The notes: a model not told the origin generated them from the sequence alone. Shown: positions 46,001 through 56,774, numbered from the stretch's first letter. The stretch is 64,000 bases of DNA from Anopheles merus (GCF_017562075.2 NC_054085.1:32179039-32243038), one strand, 5' to 3'. Made by a program: numbers and translations.

Positions 46001-47261
46001 TTAGGAGGAGCATTAAAAAGATCATTCTTGAGTCGCATATGAGATCAACAACACACTCACGTTAACCCAGTCCACGTGACACTTGAGATCATCCACCGAA
46101 TGCGCAAGGACCTTTACGTTGCGCTTTTCGAAATGCTCCTGATGTACCGCAATGCGTCCGAGCTCCGTCGTACAGACAGGTGTAAAATCGGCCGGATGCG
46201 AGAACAAAACGCACCAACTAGCGAAAGAAATCAACATCAATTGGAGTTTTTGAAGGACAACGCTTGAAGCTGAACACTCACGAATCACCGATCCATTCGT
46301 AGAAATCGATCGGTCCCTTGGTGGAATCCGCCTGGAAGTTGGGAATGGTCGCTCCGATACGCATGATGGTAAAAGGCCTTGGTTGTCTGCTTTCGTGTGC
46401 TCTCGGCTTGAAACACAACACTGTACTGATTGCTCTTGCGCTCCGTATCGACTGATCTGGCGGCTGCTTATGTATTGTCTTTGCGTTGACTTTGCGTACC
46501 GCAGCTGTTTGATTGTGACGCGCGTAATCAAGTTGCGCTAGGACCAGAAAATCACACGGCTCAGCTCACTGTCAAGGGCATACTTCCTGCGCTACCGTTC
46601 TAATGTGGGATGCACTCAACCTTCCGGTACTTGAACCACCTGGTAGATGAGCTTAAGGGGTGCCATTATGTCATTTTAATTTATTTATCTGCCTTTCTAG
46701 TTTATCCATAATTTCAACTAAACTATTCTTCCCATTTCTTTTGCGGGTCACTGTAAAAAACTAGTTTGCCTTTTAATTCCAGATCAGGGAGTGTTCTTTA
46801 CCGCGTTCGATATGTCCGGTGCCACGCGGTACCGCAGCCTGTGGGAGCATCACTTCAAATCCTGCCAGGGAATAGTGTTTGTGATCGATTCCAGCGATCG
46901 GATGCGGTTGGGTAAGTGCAAAGAGCTCTTCATTCTGATAACACATTTCAAGTTTCCTTTCTTATCTATTCCCTTTTTCCCCGAAACAGTGGTTGTGAAG
47001 GACGAACTGGAAATTCTACTGCAGCACCCAGACATTGCCAACCGGCGCGTGCCCATCCTTTTCTTTGCCAACAAGATGGACTGCACCGATGCGCTGTCGA
47101 GCGTGAAGATTGCGGCCGGGCTGGGGCTGGAAAAGATCAAAGACAAACCGTGGCACATTAGCTCGAGCAATGCGCTTACCGGCGAGGGGCTGCAGGATGG
47201 CGTCCAGTGGATGGTGCATCAGATCAGAGAGTGTGTGGCGAACAGCAAGGAGCATCGGTAG
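43100..47261 (+). CDS. ARL6: ARL6 / BBS3 ciliary ARF-like GTPase
   Basis: Three exons, 43100-43277, 46783-46911 and 46990-47261, in frame, encode 192 residues (human 186). ARL6 in its GTP form recruits the BBSome coat to membranes for ciliary cargo traffic. A strong Kozak context (GCCACCATGG) fixes the start. The P-loop GLNNSGKS is at 24-31, the switch-I threonine lies in VVPTVGFS, DMSG is at 69-72, and the base-recognition motif is ANKMD. FKSCQGIVFVIDSSDRMR and DKPWHISSS are ARL6-specific. Odd point: the residue after DMSG, glutamine in human ARL6 (Q73), is alanine here (A73). Intron 1 (3,505 bp) contains a whole peroxiredoxin gene on the other strand. AATAAA lies at 47374-47379. Confidence 0.93.
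45263..45295 (-). terminator. Two poly(A) signals of the nested peroxiredoxin
   Basis: TTTATT at 45290-45295 and 45263-45268 reads AATAAA on the minus strand, about 85 and 112 bp past the stop codon. Confidence 0.55.
45380..46364 (-). CDS. PRDX6: 1-Cys peroxiredoxin (PRDX6 type), nested in ARL6 intron 1
   Basis: Five exons on the minus strand, 46364-46282, 46217-46061, 45990-45773, 45693-45618 and 45511-45380, in frame, giving 221 residues (human PRDX6 224). The active site PADFTPVCTTE places the peroxidatic cysteine at C43. The C-terminal MILPSVSEEDADKLFP and TPANWMPGTKV mark the 1-Cys/PRDX6 subfamily rather than the 2-Cys enzymes, and no resolving cysteine motif is visible. It reduces peroxides and phospholipid hydroperoxides, mainly in the cytosol. 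All introns are short. The start MRIGATIPNF matches the family N-terminus. The gene lies wholly inside the host intron, antisense to ARL6. Confidence 0.94.
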
Positions 47262-47373
47262 AGTAATGGTGCAGCGCATTTTGGGTGTGACCAGCGTGTG
47301 GTGATGAAATTTTCCGCGCAATTACTCACTCAGCGCCTCATCATGATTGAGTTATGTGATCTCTTTTATCCTG

Positions 47374-47379
47374 AATAAA
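47374..47379 (+). terminator. Poly(A) signal of ARL6
   Basis: AATAAA lies 113 bp after the ARL6 stop codon. The 600 bp from there to SMIM20 are AT-rich with no further feature seen. Confidence 0.6.
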
Positions 47380-48008
47380 GTTTAAGCTTAGCTATGTTTT
47401 AAAAAGTGTAGGAGAAATAATGGAGTTTTAAAAAGGATGTGGAGGCTTTTGGAGGGGCGTGCAACGATGAACGAATAATGATGACTGTAAGTTTTCAAAA
47501 GAAGAAATAGAATTAAATGAAAATTATAACAAAGCACGCTTTTTCAATCAATTGAAATCAAATAGAAAATTCAGATTATAAAACCGGCTACAGCTTGTGT
47601 AAACATTCTCAACTTTGACCGCATAAGACTAAATTAATTTCATTATTTCACAATAGTCACCATTCGCCTACTGGCGTTAAGTTGATCACTTCTGAGCTAA
47701 TTATCGTTTTATACCTTTACAATCCAACCACGTGCTACATTGCGCTACAGTAACGGATTTGTGTAGACTTTTTTTTCGAATATTTGAATATTTCTCCAAA
47801 TGTCAAAAAGTTGCCAACGAACCCTGCAATTTTGTCGTGTGGTCAAAACTGTCAACGCCAGATGATTGGTGAATGTTTTGGTTTTGCATAACATCTCACA
47901 ACACACACGCACCGGCGGGCTTGTGCAGTGTTTCAGTGATTTTCCCAAATCGAATCCGAACTTTTATTGACCACCGACAGCACAGTAAAACAATCCACCA
48001 TTCCGGTA

Positions 48009-48395
48009 ATGGCACCGATCGTTCTGAAGGGAAGAAACTACGCCCTGCTCGTCGGCGGCATCGTGGGCTTCATCGCACTGGCCTGCTATCCAATCATCGT
48101 GCATCCGATGCTGCATCCGGAGGAATACAGTAAACACACACCCAGCGGTGGGTTGGGTTGAATTTCAATTACTAATTGTTTGGTTTTCTGTTTCACCCGT
48201 AGAAAAAGCGCAACAGGTCAACCGAGCGGGTATCAAGCAGGAAGAAATCCAGCCAGGAAGTATGACATCAACCGGCACCTTGTCTTTGAGTGGGGTTAAA
48301 ATTCTAACTCGAATACATTTGCACGCCTTTTCTCTTTCGCAGACATGCGAGTCTGGAGTGATCCCTTCAAACCGCGGGAAGACATTAAGCGATAA
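48009..48395 (+). CDS. SMIM20: SMIM20 / MITRAC7, cytochrome c oxidase assembly membrane protein
   Basis: Three exons, 48009-48129, 48203-48259 and 48343-48395, joined by single-base split codons, give 76 residues (human about 67). One transmembrane segment lies at about 10-30 (YALLVGGIVGFIALACYPII). It is followed by EEYKKAQQVNRAGIKQEE and a RVWSDPF block, which align with human SMIM20. In mammals the protein (MITRAC7) sits in the mitochondrial inner membrane and chaperones newly made COX1. In mammals its C-terminus is also the proposed source of the peptide phoenixin. Here the glycine needed for amidation after DPF is lacking (DPFKPRED). ATTAAA lies at 48625-48630. It converges with COX17. 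Confidence 0.88.
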
Positions 48396-48624
48396 ACAAA
48401 GCTCACCCAGTAGAGGAGATTTGCCGTTTCGTTTACGTACTACACCTCCCAAGAACGTAAACGGTACGTTGATTCTCTTTAAGTAGTAGCTTAATACGAG
48501 GCCCGGTGAATGTTTGAGTTTGTGTTTTTGTGAGAAGAATAATATGTTTTAGGTGTAAATTTCGGCTTTTTGAGTATTAGACAGACCCATTTTGGGTTTG
48601 AAGTGTGATGTACGGTGGAAAGAA

Positions 48625-48630
48625 ATTAAA
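48625..48630 (+). terminator. Poly(A) signal of SMIM20
   Basis: ATTAAA lies 230 bp after the stop codon and is followed by a T-rich stretch. Confidence 0.45.
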
Positions 48631-48741
48631 GCTTTCTTTATTTACTCTATGTATCAAGCAGCTCGACAATCAAGGCAGTTGAACCGGCCCAGAACCTTTG
48701 ACATCATCACGGGAAACAAAATTTGGCAACAGCGATCGTAG

Positions 48742-48767
48742 TTTATTTTTAAACATTCACATTTATT
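48742..48767 (-). terminator. Poly(A) signals of COX17
   Basis: TTTATT at 48762-48767 and 48742-48747 reads AATAAA on the minus strand, 200-230 bp beyond the COX17 stop. The SMIM20 and COX17 transcripts therefore end within about 120 bp of each other. Confidence 0.5.
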
Positions 48768-48967
48768 AATTCACGTCATTCCTTGTCTGACTATTAAGCT
48801 CTGCTCGTCTGACCCCACGACGGTTGCCCTATTACTGTCGGCATTGCAGTCTACTGCAATTACGCGCTACAATACACATGAAGTACTAGAATTAAGACCC
48901 GAAAAACTCATCAAACGACGCTGTATGATGTTTACTGTTTAACCGCTTTTACCGCTACGCGCTAAGA

Positions 48968-49192
48968 TTAAATATTGAAGCCCATGTCCCGCATGCACTG
49001 TTTATGTTTCTCTATCAGCTCGGAGCACTTTTCCTCCCCATTCTCCATTATGCACGCATCGCGGGCTCTTTTCGTCTCGGGACAGGCACAGCACGCTTTG
49101 CACTTGGGCTTTTCTTTCGTGGTCGCTGGTGTGCTGGATGTGTCCACCGTCGAGGCGGCTACGTGCGGCATCAAGCTGACCGACTGACCCAT
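48968..49192 (-). CDS. COX17: COX17 copper chaperone for cytochrome c oxidase
   Basis: A single coding exon of 74 residues (human 63). The core CKACCACPETKRARDAC, then CSELIEKHKQCMRDMGF, is the COX17 fold. Copper ligands are C34 and C35, and twin CX9C pairs are C37-C47 and C56-C66. The protein carries Cu(I) in the mitochondrial intermembrane space to SCO1 and COX11. The N-terminal tail (about 27 residues) is longer than usual and starts MGQSVS. There is an extra Cys at 31. A 5' UTR intron is likely at 49246-49322 (donor GTAAGT, acceptor TTTCAG). Confidence 0.95.
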   Translation of the reverse strand: MGQSVSLMPHVAASTVDTSSTPATTKEKPKCKACCACPETKRARDACIMENGEEKCSELIEKHKQCMRDMGFNI

Positions 49193-50351
49193 TGTAATTT
49201 GGCGGTATTATCGGTAGGACTCGGCGCTTTGGCACTGCGGCAGATCTGAAACACAAAAGCATGTGACATAAGCGGGCGGGTTCAGAATGCTTCGGGACGA
49301 GTGCACCGGAATCGAGACTTACGTAGCAAATATCTTTACCTCCTTAAAAGGAAGATAATTTATGGATATATTACAACAACAATTTCACAATGCACGTAAT
49401 GTGGAGATCTTTTTTTGATAAATTTCAAGGTAATCTTTGTGTGCGCCGATCGGTATACGGTGTGTGTTGACACAATTGACATTCAAAAGAGCTGATGCAA
49501 AATGAGAATGAACGAGAGGTTGGTTCATTGGTAGATTTTCCAATTGGCAAATTGAGCCACACTGAGCGAAAATGAATGAGTTACGTCCGGGTCGTATATG
49601 AGTTCCACAGACTGGAGGAAAAACTTTAACCGGTATCGCGAATAAATAACCGTAAATAAATAAATAAGTGAGCTACCAATTTGTCTGCATGTGATTTTGC
49701 CAACAGGACAATCAGTACTTATTGGTTTCATCACATAAAGCATAGCAAACAGAATAGATTTCTTTGTTTCTACGTGCATTTTAGTATGTATATCGATTTT
49801 ATCGAAAAAAATAGATGTATCAACAAAAGATTTGATACTCTATAATAAGGAATGAATGTGAAAATAGGAAAAACAAATTATTTCTTAATTTTTATCCTCA
49901 AACGTGTCAAAAACACCAAAATTTATACAATAAATTCAGGAAATCCAATCTTCGATGTGTGTTTAAATATGAAAAAAGAACTCAAAAAGCCCACAATATA
50001 TCAAAAAAGTATATTTAATCTAAAAAATGTGGTAGATAAATTATATGAACAAATTAAAAAAAAAAAGTAAACAAAGTTTGAATCCTGGGGACCTTACGTC
50101 AAGTGACGAAATGTCAAAATGCTCTAGATTCCACCACCTGATCTTTTTAATCCACCTTGTCCCGCACGGACAAGCCATCATCTACCACTAGTCCACCGAC
50201 TTCATTATTCGGGTGTCGCTCCATCAGGAACAAAGTGTGCGTGTGTGTTGCGTGCGTGTGTACCTACGTTCGCTACGGTTTTTTTTCCTTCCTTTTGCGT
50301 GTACAGTAATTAGGTGAAATCAAGTTGTATTTTCCGTTCCCCGCTGTTACC
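49193..50351. other. Divergent region between COX17 and HADHB
   Basis: It contains the probable COX17 5' UTR exon and intron (49246-49322), an AT-rich block at about 49.7-50.07 kb with an A run near 50058, and GT-rich sequence before HADHB. No gene was accepted. Confidence 0.45.
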
Positions 50352-52763
50352 ATGGCTTACAATCTAGTGAACGTCGCCAAATCTACCTCCTCCCTGACGG
50401 GAACGCTCGCCAAAACCGGTAAGTGGTGGCCATCGGCCGCGGACGGATGATCAAAATCCGACCGCATCATCGCGCAACGATGGACTTTGACTTGCGGCCA
50501 TTGGAACAGAATGTTACCGAGCGAATAGCTCCAGAGAAGCGTTTTTTTTTAACTTGTTGCACGTGCTATCGGTTTATGATCCATGTCGCCGCCTGCTTGG
50601 ATAACAAGACTGTCTCAACGGGAATGTATGCCCGTCCACCCCGTACTTTTGATCTCTCGCACAAAGTAGAAAGTTCAAAGTCCAACGCATCAACACGGCG
50701 ATGTGCAACCAACACCACCACACCGGGCACGTCATCGGATGAAGCACTCACGGAGCAAGAGACAACGGTGGTGGGGTGGGTTTTGTTTTGAAATCATCGC
50801 CGCTACCTACCCCGTGCTCTACCCAAAACGGCTGGTGCTGGGTGTTACATGACCGAGCGCGCTCTGCTTTATCAGCAACCCGGACATCGGTCAATCCTGT
50901 CGGCGATATTTTGCTTCCCTTTGGGCATGTTTATCTCCTTTCTTAATCGCACGAGTCCATCACGGGTTTTTTCTTCTTCTTTTTTTTTGGTGTCTGTACT
51001 TAGACACACCAACGTGAGCAGAGATTTAGTTTACCTAGAAATTATACCCCTGACCTTATCAATACCCACCCACTAAGGGGAGGGAGAAATGTGCAACACC
51101 GCCGGCGCTTTTTGTGCTGATTTGGGAAACGTGCACGTCCCACCAGTTCTAAACATGTTTGTTTTCTGACATTTTTGTCTTGTAGCCCTTCGTAGCATCA
51201 GCACCAGCAACACTGTGTACGAGCCGCGCCGTTTGCCGGACAAGACGGGCAAGAATGTAGTGCTGGTCGATGGTGTCCGTACGCCCTTCCTAACGTCCGG
51301 CTCGGACTACTCGAAGCTGATGCCGCACGAGCTAGCCCGCCATTCGCTGCTGTAAGAAAAACGCTTTCCCCCTCGATTGTAAAAGAACCTTATAATCATA
51401 AACCATTGCTGCTTTTCCACATCTTCCACAGGAGCCTGCTGCGCAAAACGAAGGTAGACAAGGAGGTGATCGACTACATCGTGTACGGCACGGTCATTCA
51501 GGAGGTGAAAACGTCCAACATTGCCCGCGAAGCGGCCCTCAGCGCCGGGTTTAGCAACAAAACGCCGGCCCACACCGTGACGATGGCCTGCATCAGCTCG
51601 AACCAGGCCATCACGACCGGCATGGGGCTGATCGCGACCGGCACGTACGACGCGATCGTGGCCGGCGGTGTCGAGTTCATGTCGGACGTCCCGATCCGCC
51701 ACAGCCGCAAGATGCGGTCGCTGATGCTGCGCGCCAACAAGGCGAAAACGTTGGGCCAGCGGCTCCAGCTGCTGTCCACGATTCGGCCGGACTTTTTCGC
51801 CCCCGAGCTGCCGGCGGTGGCCGAATTCTCGTCCGGCGAAACGATGGGCCACTCGGCGGATCGGCTCGCGGCGGCTTTCAATGCGTCGCGCCAGGAGCAG
51901 GACGATTATGCGCTCCGGTCGCACACGCTCGCGAAGGAAGCGCAGGACAAGGGCTACTTCACCGATCTGGTCCCGTTCAAGGTGTCCGGGGTGGACAAAA
52001 CGATCGAGAAGGACAACGGGATCCGCGTGTCGACGAAGGAATCGCTCGCGAAGCTGAAGCCGGCGTTCGTGAAACCGTACGGCACGGTAACGGCTGCCAA
52101 TGCGTCCTTCCTGACCGACGGTGCGTCCGCCTGTCTGGTGATGACGGAGGAGAAGGCCAAGGCGCTCGGTTTGCGCCCGAAGGCGTACCTGCGCGACTTC
52201 CTGTACGTGTCGCAGGACCCGATCGATCAGCTGCTGCTCGGACCGGCGTACGGCATCCCGAAGCTGCTGAAGAAGGCGGGTCTCACACTGAAGGACATCG
52301 ATACATGGGAAATTCATGAAGCATTTGCTGTACGTGTGGAGTTTTGTTTAATGCGCACAAATGAAGCGTAATTGTATTTACTGATTTTTTCTTTTCATCA
52401 TTCCGCTACAGGGACAAATCATTGCCAACCTGAAAGCGCTCGATTCCGACTACTTCTGCAAGAACTATCTGGGACTGAACGAAAAGTTCGGTGCGCCTGA
52501 TATGTCCAAGTGGAACAACTGGGGCGGATCGCTCTCCATCGGACATCCGTTCGCCGCCACCGGCGTTCGTTTGTGCATGCATACGGTGAGTTTGCTTAAT
52601 GGTTGGAAAAAGCAATTTATTTTTTATTAAATATTTACATGTTTTGTAGGCAAACCGTCTGGTACGCGAAAACGGACAGCTCGGTATGATTGCTGCCTGT
52701 GCCGCCGGCGGACAGGGTGTAGCTATGCTGCTCGAACGACACCCCGATGCCAACGCGGAGTAA
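50352..52763 (+). CDS. HADHB: Mitochondrial trifunctional protein beta subunit (3-ketoacyl-CoA thiolase)
   Basis: Five exons, 50352-50418, 51186-51351, 51432-52329, 52412-52585 and 52650-52763, in frame, give 472 residues (human 474). It catalyses thiolytic cleavage of long-chain 3-ketoacyl-CoA, the last step of beta-oxidation, in complex with HADHA on the inner membrane. Catalytic residues are the nucleophile C131 (TMACISSNQA), H422 (SIGHPFAATG) and C452 (AACAAGGQG). The first 30 residues are basic and Ser-rich without acids, as in a mitochondrial presequence. Intron 1 is 767 bp; the others are about 64-82 bp. The start lies in a good context (ACCATGG). ATTAAA lies at 53009-53014. Confidence 0.96.
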
Positions 52764-53008
52764 ACCGAGGGTAGATAGCGACAGAGAACATTTATCGAAC
52801 ACACGATCCCATCCTCCCACCAACAAAGTGTCCCCCTACTCCCCCCAACGTGGATTAGTTAACACAGGAGAGATATTCTACTTCGACGCTCATATCAATG
52901 AGCGATAACACTGATCCCCGTTATATTATTATTATTTGTTTTGTTTGTTTTGTATCCTCTGATTTACTTTTTATTTCCCTACATTAAGACGATCCTAAAT
53001 CTTAAGAA

Positions 53009-53014
53009 ATTAAA
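53009..53014 (+). terminator. Candidate poly(A) signal of HADHB
   Basis: ATTAAA lies 246 bp past the stop codon. No nearer AATAAA was seen. Confidence 0.4.
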
Positions 53015-56000
53015 CGCTAGAGAAGGAAAACATAATGCTTTCTTTCGTTACGCACTAAGAGATGTAGAAGTTATGTTTCCCTTGAAATGCTCGAAAATGA
53101 GTTAACAACGTGAATCGCGATGGTGCCGCAATCCTTTTTCTCTTTCTCGGGCAACCCCAGTTGCCCGACTGGAGAAAGAGGGTTGTACCAATTCATCAAA
53201 GCTTTCCTTTTCCGTTAGTGTACGATTTAGTTCTGGTACAAACCGGTCCAAGCGGTTGCACCATGGTTAGGGGGTAAACGATCATATTCGCCTAATTTCT
53301 CTTCCATGTTTGAATTGTGCAAGTGGTGTTTCTTGTAAGCTTTAATATATAGAACAATCATCATTTACTATGTATAGCGAAGGTCCAAATACACGAATTT
53401 TTGATACACGATAATTATGCAGTTCAGTCAAGCACTTTGGTTTTGCAATGTGTGATGAGAGATGAAAGAGAGAGAAAGCATAACTGTAGTGGATATGAAA
53501 GAAATAGAGCCAAATCGCAAAGTCTGAAGTTAAGTTCAACGGTCTGTATCACGAATTAACTCCTCCCCTTGTTTGCTTTACCTGCTACCAAATTTGTGTT
53601 ATTTTCAAAAAGCATAAGCTTGATAAACTTCTTGCTGAATAATCTTACTAAACTTGGCAATTTTACAGGCTTTTCCGGGGGTTCTCATGGTTGTGGGACT
53701 CTTTCTTGACTCTTTCTGAACTGAAAAGAAGTGAACTTCATTGGTTGGAAATTGCACTCTGTGGCACCCCTAATGGCAGGCTCCTTGGACATTCTGATTA
53801 GATGTTTGCACCAAGGGTGCCATAGATTCCAATTCCCATTACATTAGATTCATTTCACGTTTGAGAGAGTCAATAAAGTGTTCCACAGCTATAAGAACTC
53901 CTGGAAAACCCTGTAAGTGGTTGGGGCTTTAATTTTTCTTAACTTATTTAAATATTAACCTTTGAAGTGACTTATGGCACATGTATTTTGATTATAAACT
54001 CTAATTTAGCGGGCTCTAAGAATGCTCACATATGAGCAAATATTCAAGTCCCACGATTTTTTGTACAGCGGTACGCAGCCTGCACCCTTATGCGTATGCG
54101 TACATGGTGTGTGTTTGCGGCATTGATTGGCGCTTTTTCAACCTCTACCGTACCGTGTACCGACTGCGGAAGTGATTCTGCTCACTATCTGCCTCACTAT
54201 TCGATGGAAGTGCGGAAATTGCTGTTGCAGCTCGTTTCAATTCATCACTCTGGGATGAGTCGTCGCATGGCGTTTGATGATAATTTCTTGCCACCTCCTT
54301 CGGATGCTGCAGCCCAGCCGCCAACTGACACTTGCTTATCGCTAATTCTAGCACACAATTCATTCGTTTGTAGTCATGTGGAATTCAAAGGATGGGTTAC
54401 AAAGGCCGTTACAGTCACCAGTAGGGACTACTATACTTGAGCACGATCGATCGAAGTAAATATTCTCCCAATTTCAAACACAAACGCCTCCACGCCATCC
54501 TGCCACCTCAATTTAGACCTACCACGGCTCCTCCGAAAGACCTCAAAAGACTTTATGGGGCGGGTCGTTCATTTTCCATGTGTACAACATGGCCCGTCAG
54601 TAGGCCGTGTACAACATGGCCATTTTCCATGTGTACAACCGGAGCCTGGCGAGCTTGATACGAAAATTATCCAATAGGAAGTAGGAAAAAAACTTCTACA
54701 GCTTCTCGAATTATGACAGTGTGTTTGGGCTGACTTACATACACACTATCGCTTGTAATCCCTAGATAAGAAGCATTACATTGAGGTTTCCCAGCTTAAA
54801 TATGTCGAATCCATGTAAAATTGATAACAAAATAAGCACATTTGAATTGGGTTGTTATTGGGACCATTTTTAAAATTCATATTCATAAATATCACTTACG
54901 GGAAGTGCTATCACATGTTATCCAAGCTTCTATGGTCATTTTTCCTACATTTTTTGTTGGTCGTCATGCACATAGAATAAGGATAAGGGCATAACAAATG
55001 CACCGAAAAGGACAATCATTTATTCACACAAGGATATCATCAGAACTGGACTGTTCGCTGGTTCCAACACCGATGGCGTATTGTCTACCGTTCAAAGAAA
55101 AGTGGAACAGTCTGGCTGGAGGATGACGAAAGCGCAACACCGCAAATGACGCCGGCAGGCACCGGCCAGAGTTCATCAGCATCAATAAACGACCCGCCCC
55201 GGGCCCTGATAAGACTGTCCTTTCGCTGAATGATGCCACTCTTGTGAAACGGTGCGGTTCTTCTGCACCCCGCTGCTTCGAATGGCGTGAATCCCGTGGC
55301 GTGAACTTTTACCTCCCAGTCCCGATCTCGGGACCTGGATACTCTCGCGCGCGCGCGCACGCGCGATTGGCCCTTGAGTGACAGCGTAGTAAACAGCAGC
55401 GTTGGCGGTTGGCCCAGAAACTGGAGCAGTTTCCACCGGTTCACCCCCGATCGATCGATCGATCGGAAGGGCAAAGATCTGCTTTTTTGCGCGCTTCGTA
55501 ATAGTGTGTTTACGCAGCGCACATGTGTTTACAATGTATTCGCACCACCGAGCATACTATTTCGATAATATTTTGAAATGCTCAACACGGTGCGCGATCG
55601 TTGCGGTCAGTGCATTTTAACAAGAAGGATACAAGGAAACAATCGATCGCGATTCTACGCAGGCAAAAGAAAAGGAGCAGTTTTCGGAAACCGCTTATCA
55701 TTGCCAGTGATTGGCCTTTGTTTATTGGTTCATTCATCCCGATCCAGCTGTTTAAACAAGCGAAGCAAAATATTTCTTTTAACAATCACCCGCGCGCGAA
55801 ATGAGGCTGTATGATTCACGTGTTCGTTTTTTCTCTGCTATTGTTTTATTGGAATTTTATGGCTCATAACTTCACCAGAACTTCCATCCCACAAACACGA
55901 GTGACGAGGGAAGCGGACTTTTTGTACACAATTTATCAGAGCAGCACTTTCTTATTTGCTTTAAGAGCGTTCTCAAAATAAATAAATTACAAACAGTCCG

Positions 56001-56591
56001 GTTTTGTTTACGAAAAAGGTCATTTTCCGTTACCACCGTACCGCGCGGTTCGAAATCAAAATTACAAGAAATGGACAGCATAATGTAAACACGACACTTG
56101 ATGCAGGGGTTTTGACCCGATCGAATGCGGCTGCTCCCAGTGAAACGGTCACATGATTCGCTTCAAAATAACATAATCAAGCGTACGGTTAGTCACCGAG
56201 CCCTGCATCACCATCATCGCACCACGCACACTAGCACACGGGCCCAGTACAAATCGTAAACAAAAGAAACGGCTGACGCTTAAATACGACCATCCTGGGG
56301 AGAAAAAAGTTCAATCTGCAGCCAATTCTCGTCGCAGAGGGTTTGCAGTGTACAGTGTGTGTGTGTGTGCTAATTGTTTGTTTCCTGTTTGCTGTCTTTT
56401 TAATTGTTACAGTCGTGTACAAGTTGTGTTTTTAACTAAAACGACAATCGAGAAAAGTTAATTAGCTTTTTCCTGCAGTGGAAAACCCCGCAAAGCCAGT
56501 GATTCATTGTAGAAGAGAATAAGGAACCAATCTTTTGATATTAGCGTCTGGTTTGTGCGACGTCATTTTGTGCTTTCTGCCATTTGCAATC
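53015..56591. other. Intergenic region HADHB to cathepsin L
   Basis: 3.6 kb with no accepted gene. It contains a MITE copy (53666-53913), short direct repeats of GTGTACAACATGGCC at about 54582-54622, and a GC-richer island at about 55060-55470 with a CG dinucleotide run near 55345-55370. The cathepsin L promoter and first non-coding exon lie at the right end. A TTAAATAC near 56280 is a weak TATA-like candidate. Confidence 0.45.
53666..53913. mobile_element. MITE family A, copy 3 (248 bp)
   Basis: The left end is CAGGCTTTTCCGGGGGTTCT and the right end, read inwards, is CAGGGTTTTCCAGGAGTTCT. Perfect TA flanks lie at 53664-53665 and 53914-53915. The interior shares CTTCATTGGTTGGAAATTGC and the GTCAATAAAGTG subterminal block with copy 2. 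It is the longest of the three copies. Confidence 0.82.
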
Positions 56592-56592
56592 G

Positions 56593-56774
56593 GTGAGTAG
56601 CAACAGCGGGCAAAATTCTTTTCTACGCTTTATCTTTCAATTCGACAACGAAAAATATGGCCCGTGTGTGTGTGTGTGTTGTGACAAAACAGTGAATCTT
56701 TCTCTAATCAAACTCGCCTACTGTGGTGTGCCCGCGTTGTGGCGCATCATCTTTTTTTCTCTCCTTCGCCACAG
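56593..56774 (+). other. Probable 5' UTR intron of cathepsin L
   Basis: The donor CG/GTGAGT at 56593 and a pyrimidine-rich acceptor CCACAG ending at 56774 lie just before the ATG at 56782. A non-coding first exon ending at 56592 is inferred, and a single-exon 5' leader cannot be excluded. Confidence 0.5.

Larger units (their letters stand above)
43278..46782 (+). other. ARL6 intron 1, hosting a nested gene
   Basis: 3.5 kb between donor GTGAGT and acceptor TTCCAG. The peroxiredoxin gene occupies 45380-46364 on the opposite strand. The rest (43.3-45.2 kb) is AT-rich without convincing coding frames. A G run lies near 45121-45128. Confidence 0.85.

Noticed and set aside
49852..50070. A 72-codon plus-strand open frame rich in Lys, Ile and Asn
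   Set aside because: It lies in very AT-rich DNA where Lys/Asn/Ile codons arise by chance, ends in an A run, has no splice or family support, and its codon use differs from every real gene nearby.
54090..54440. A 116-codon plus-strand frame in the HADHB-cathepsin L gap
   Set aside because: No recognisable motif, no matching exons and ordinary intergenic composition. The start resembles a signal peptide only weakly.
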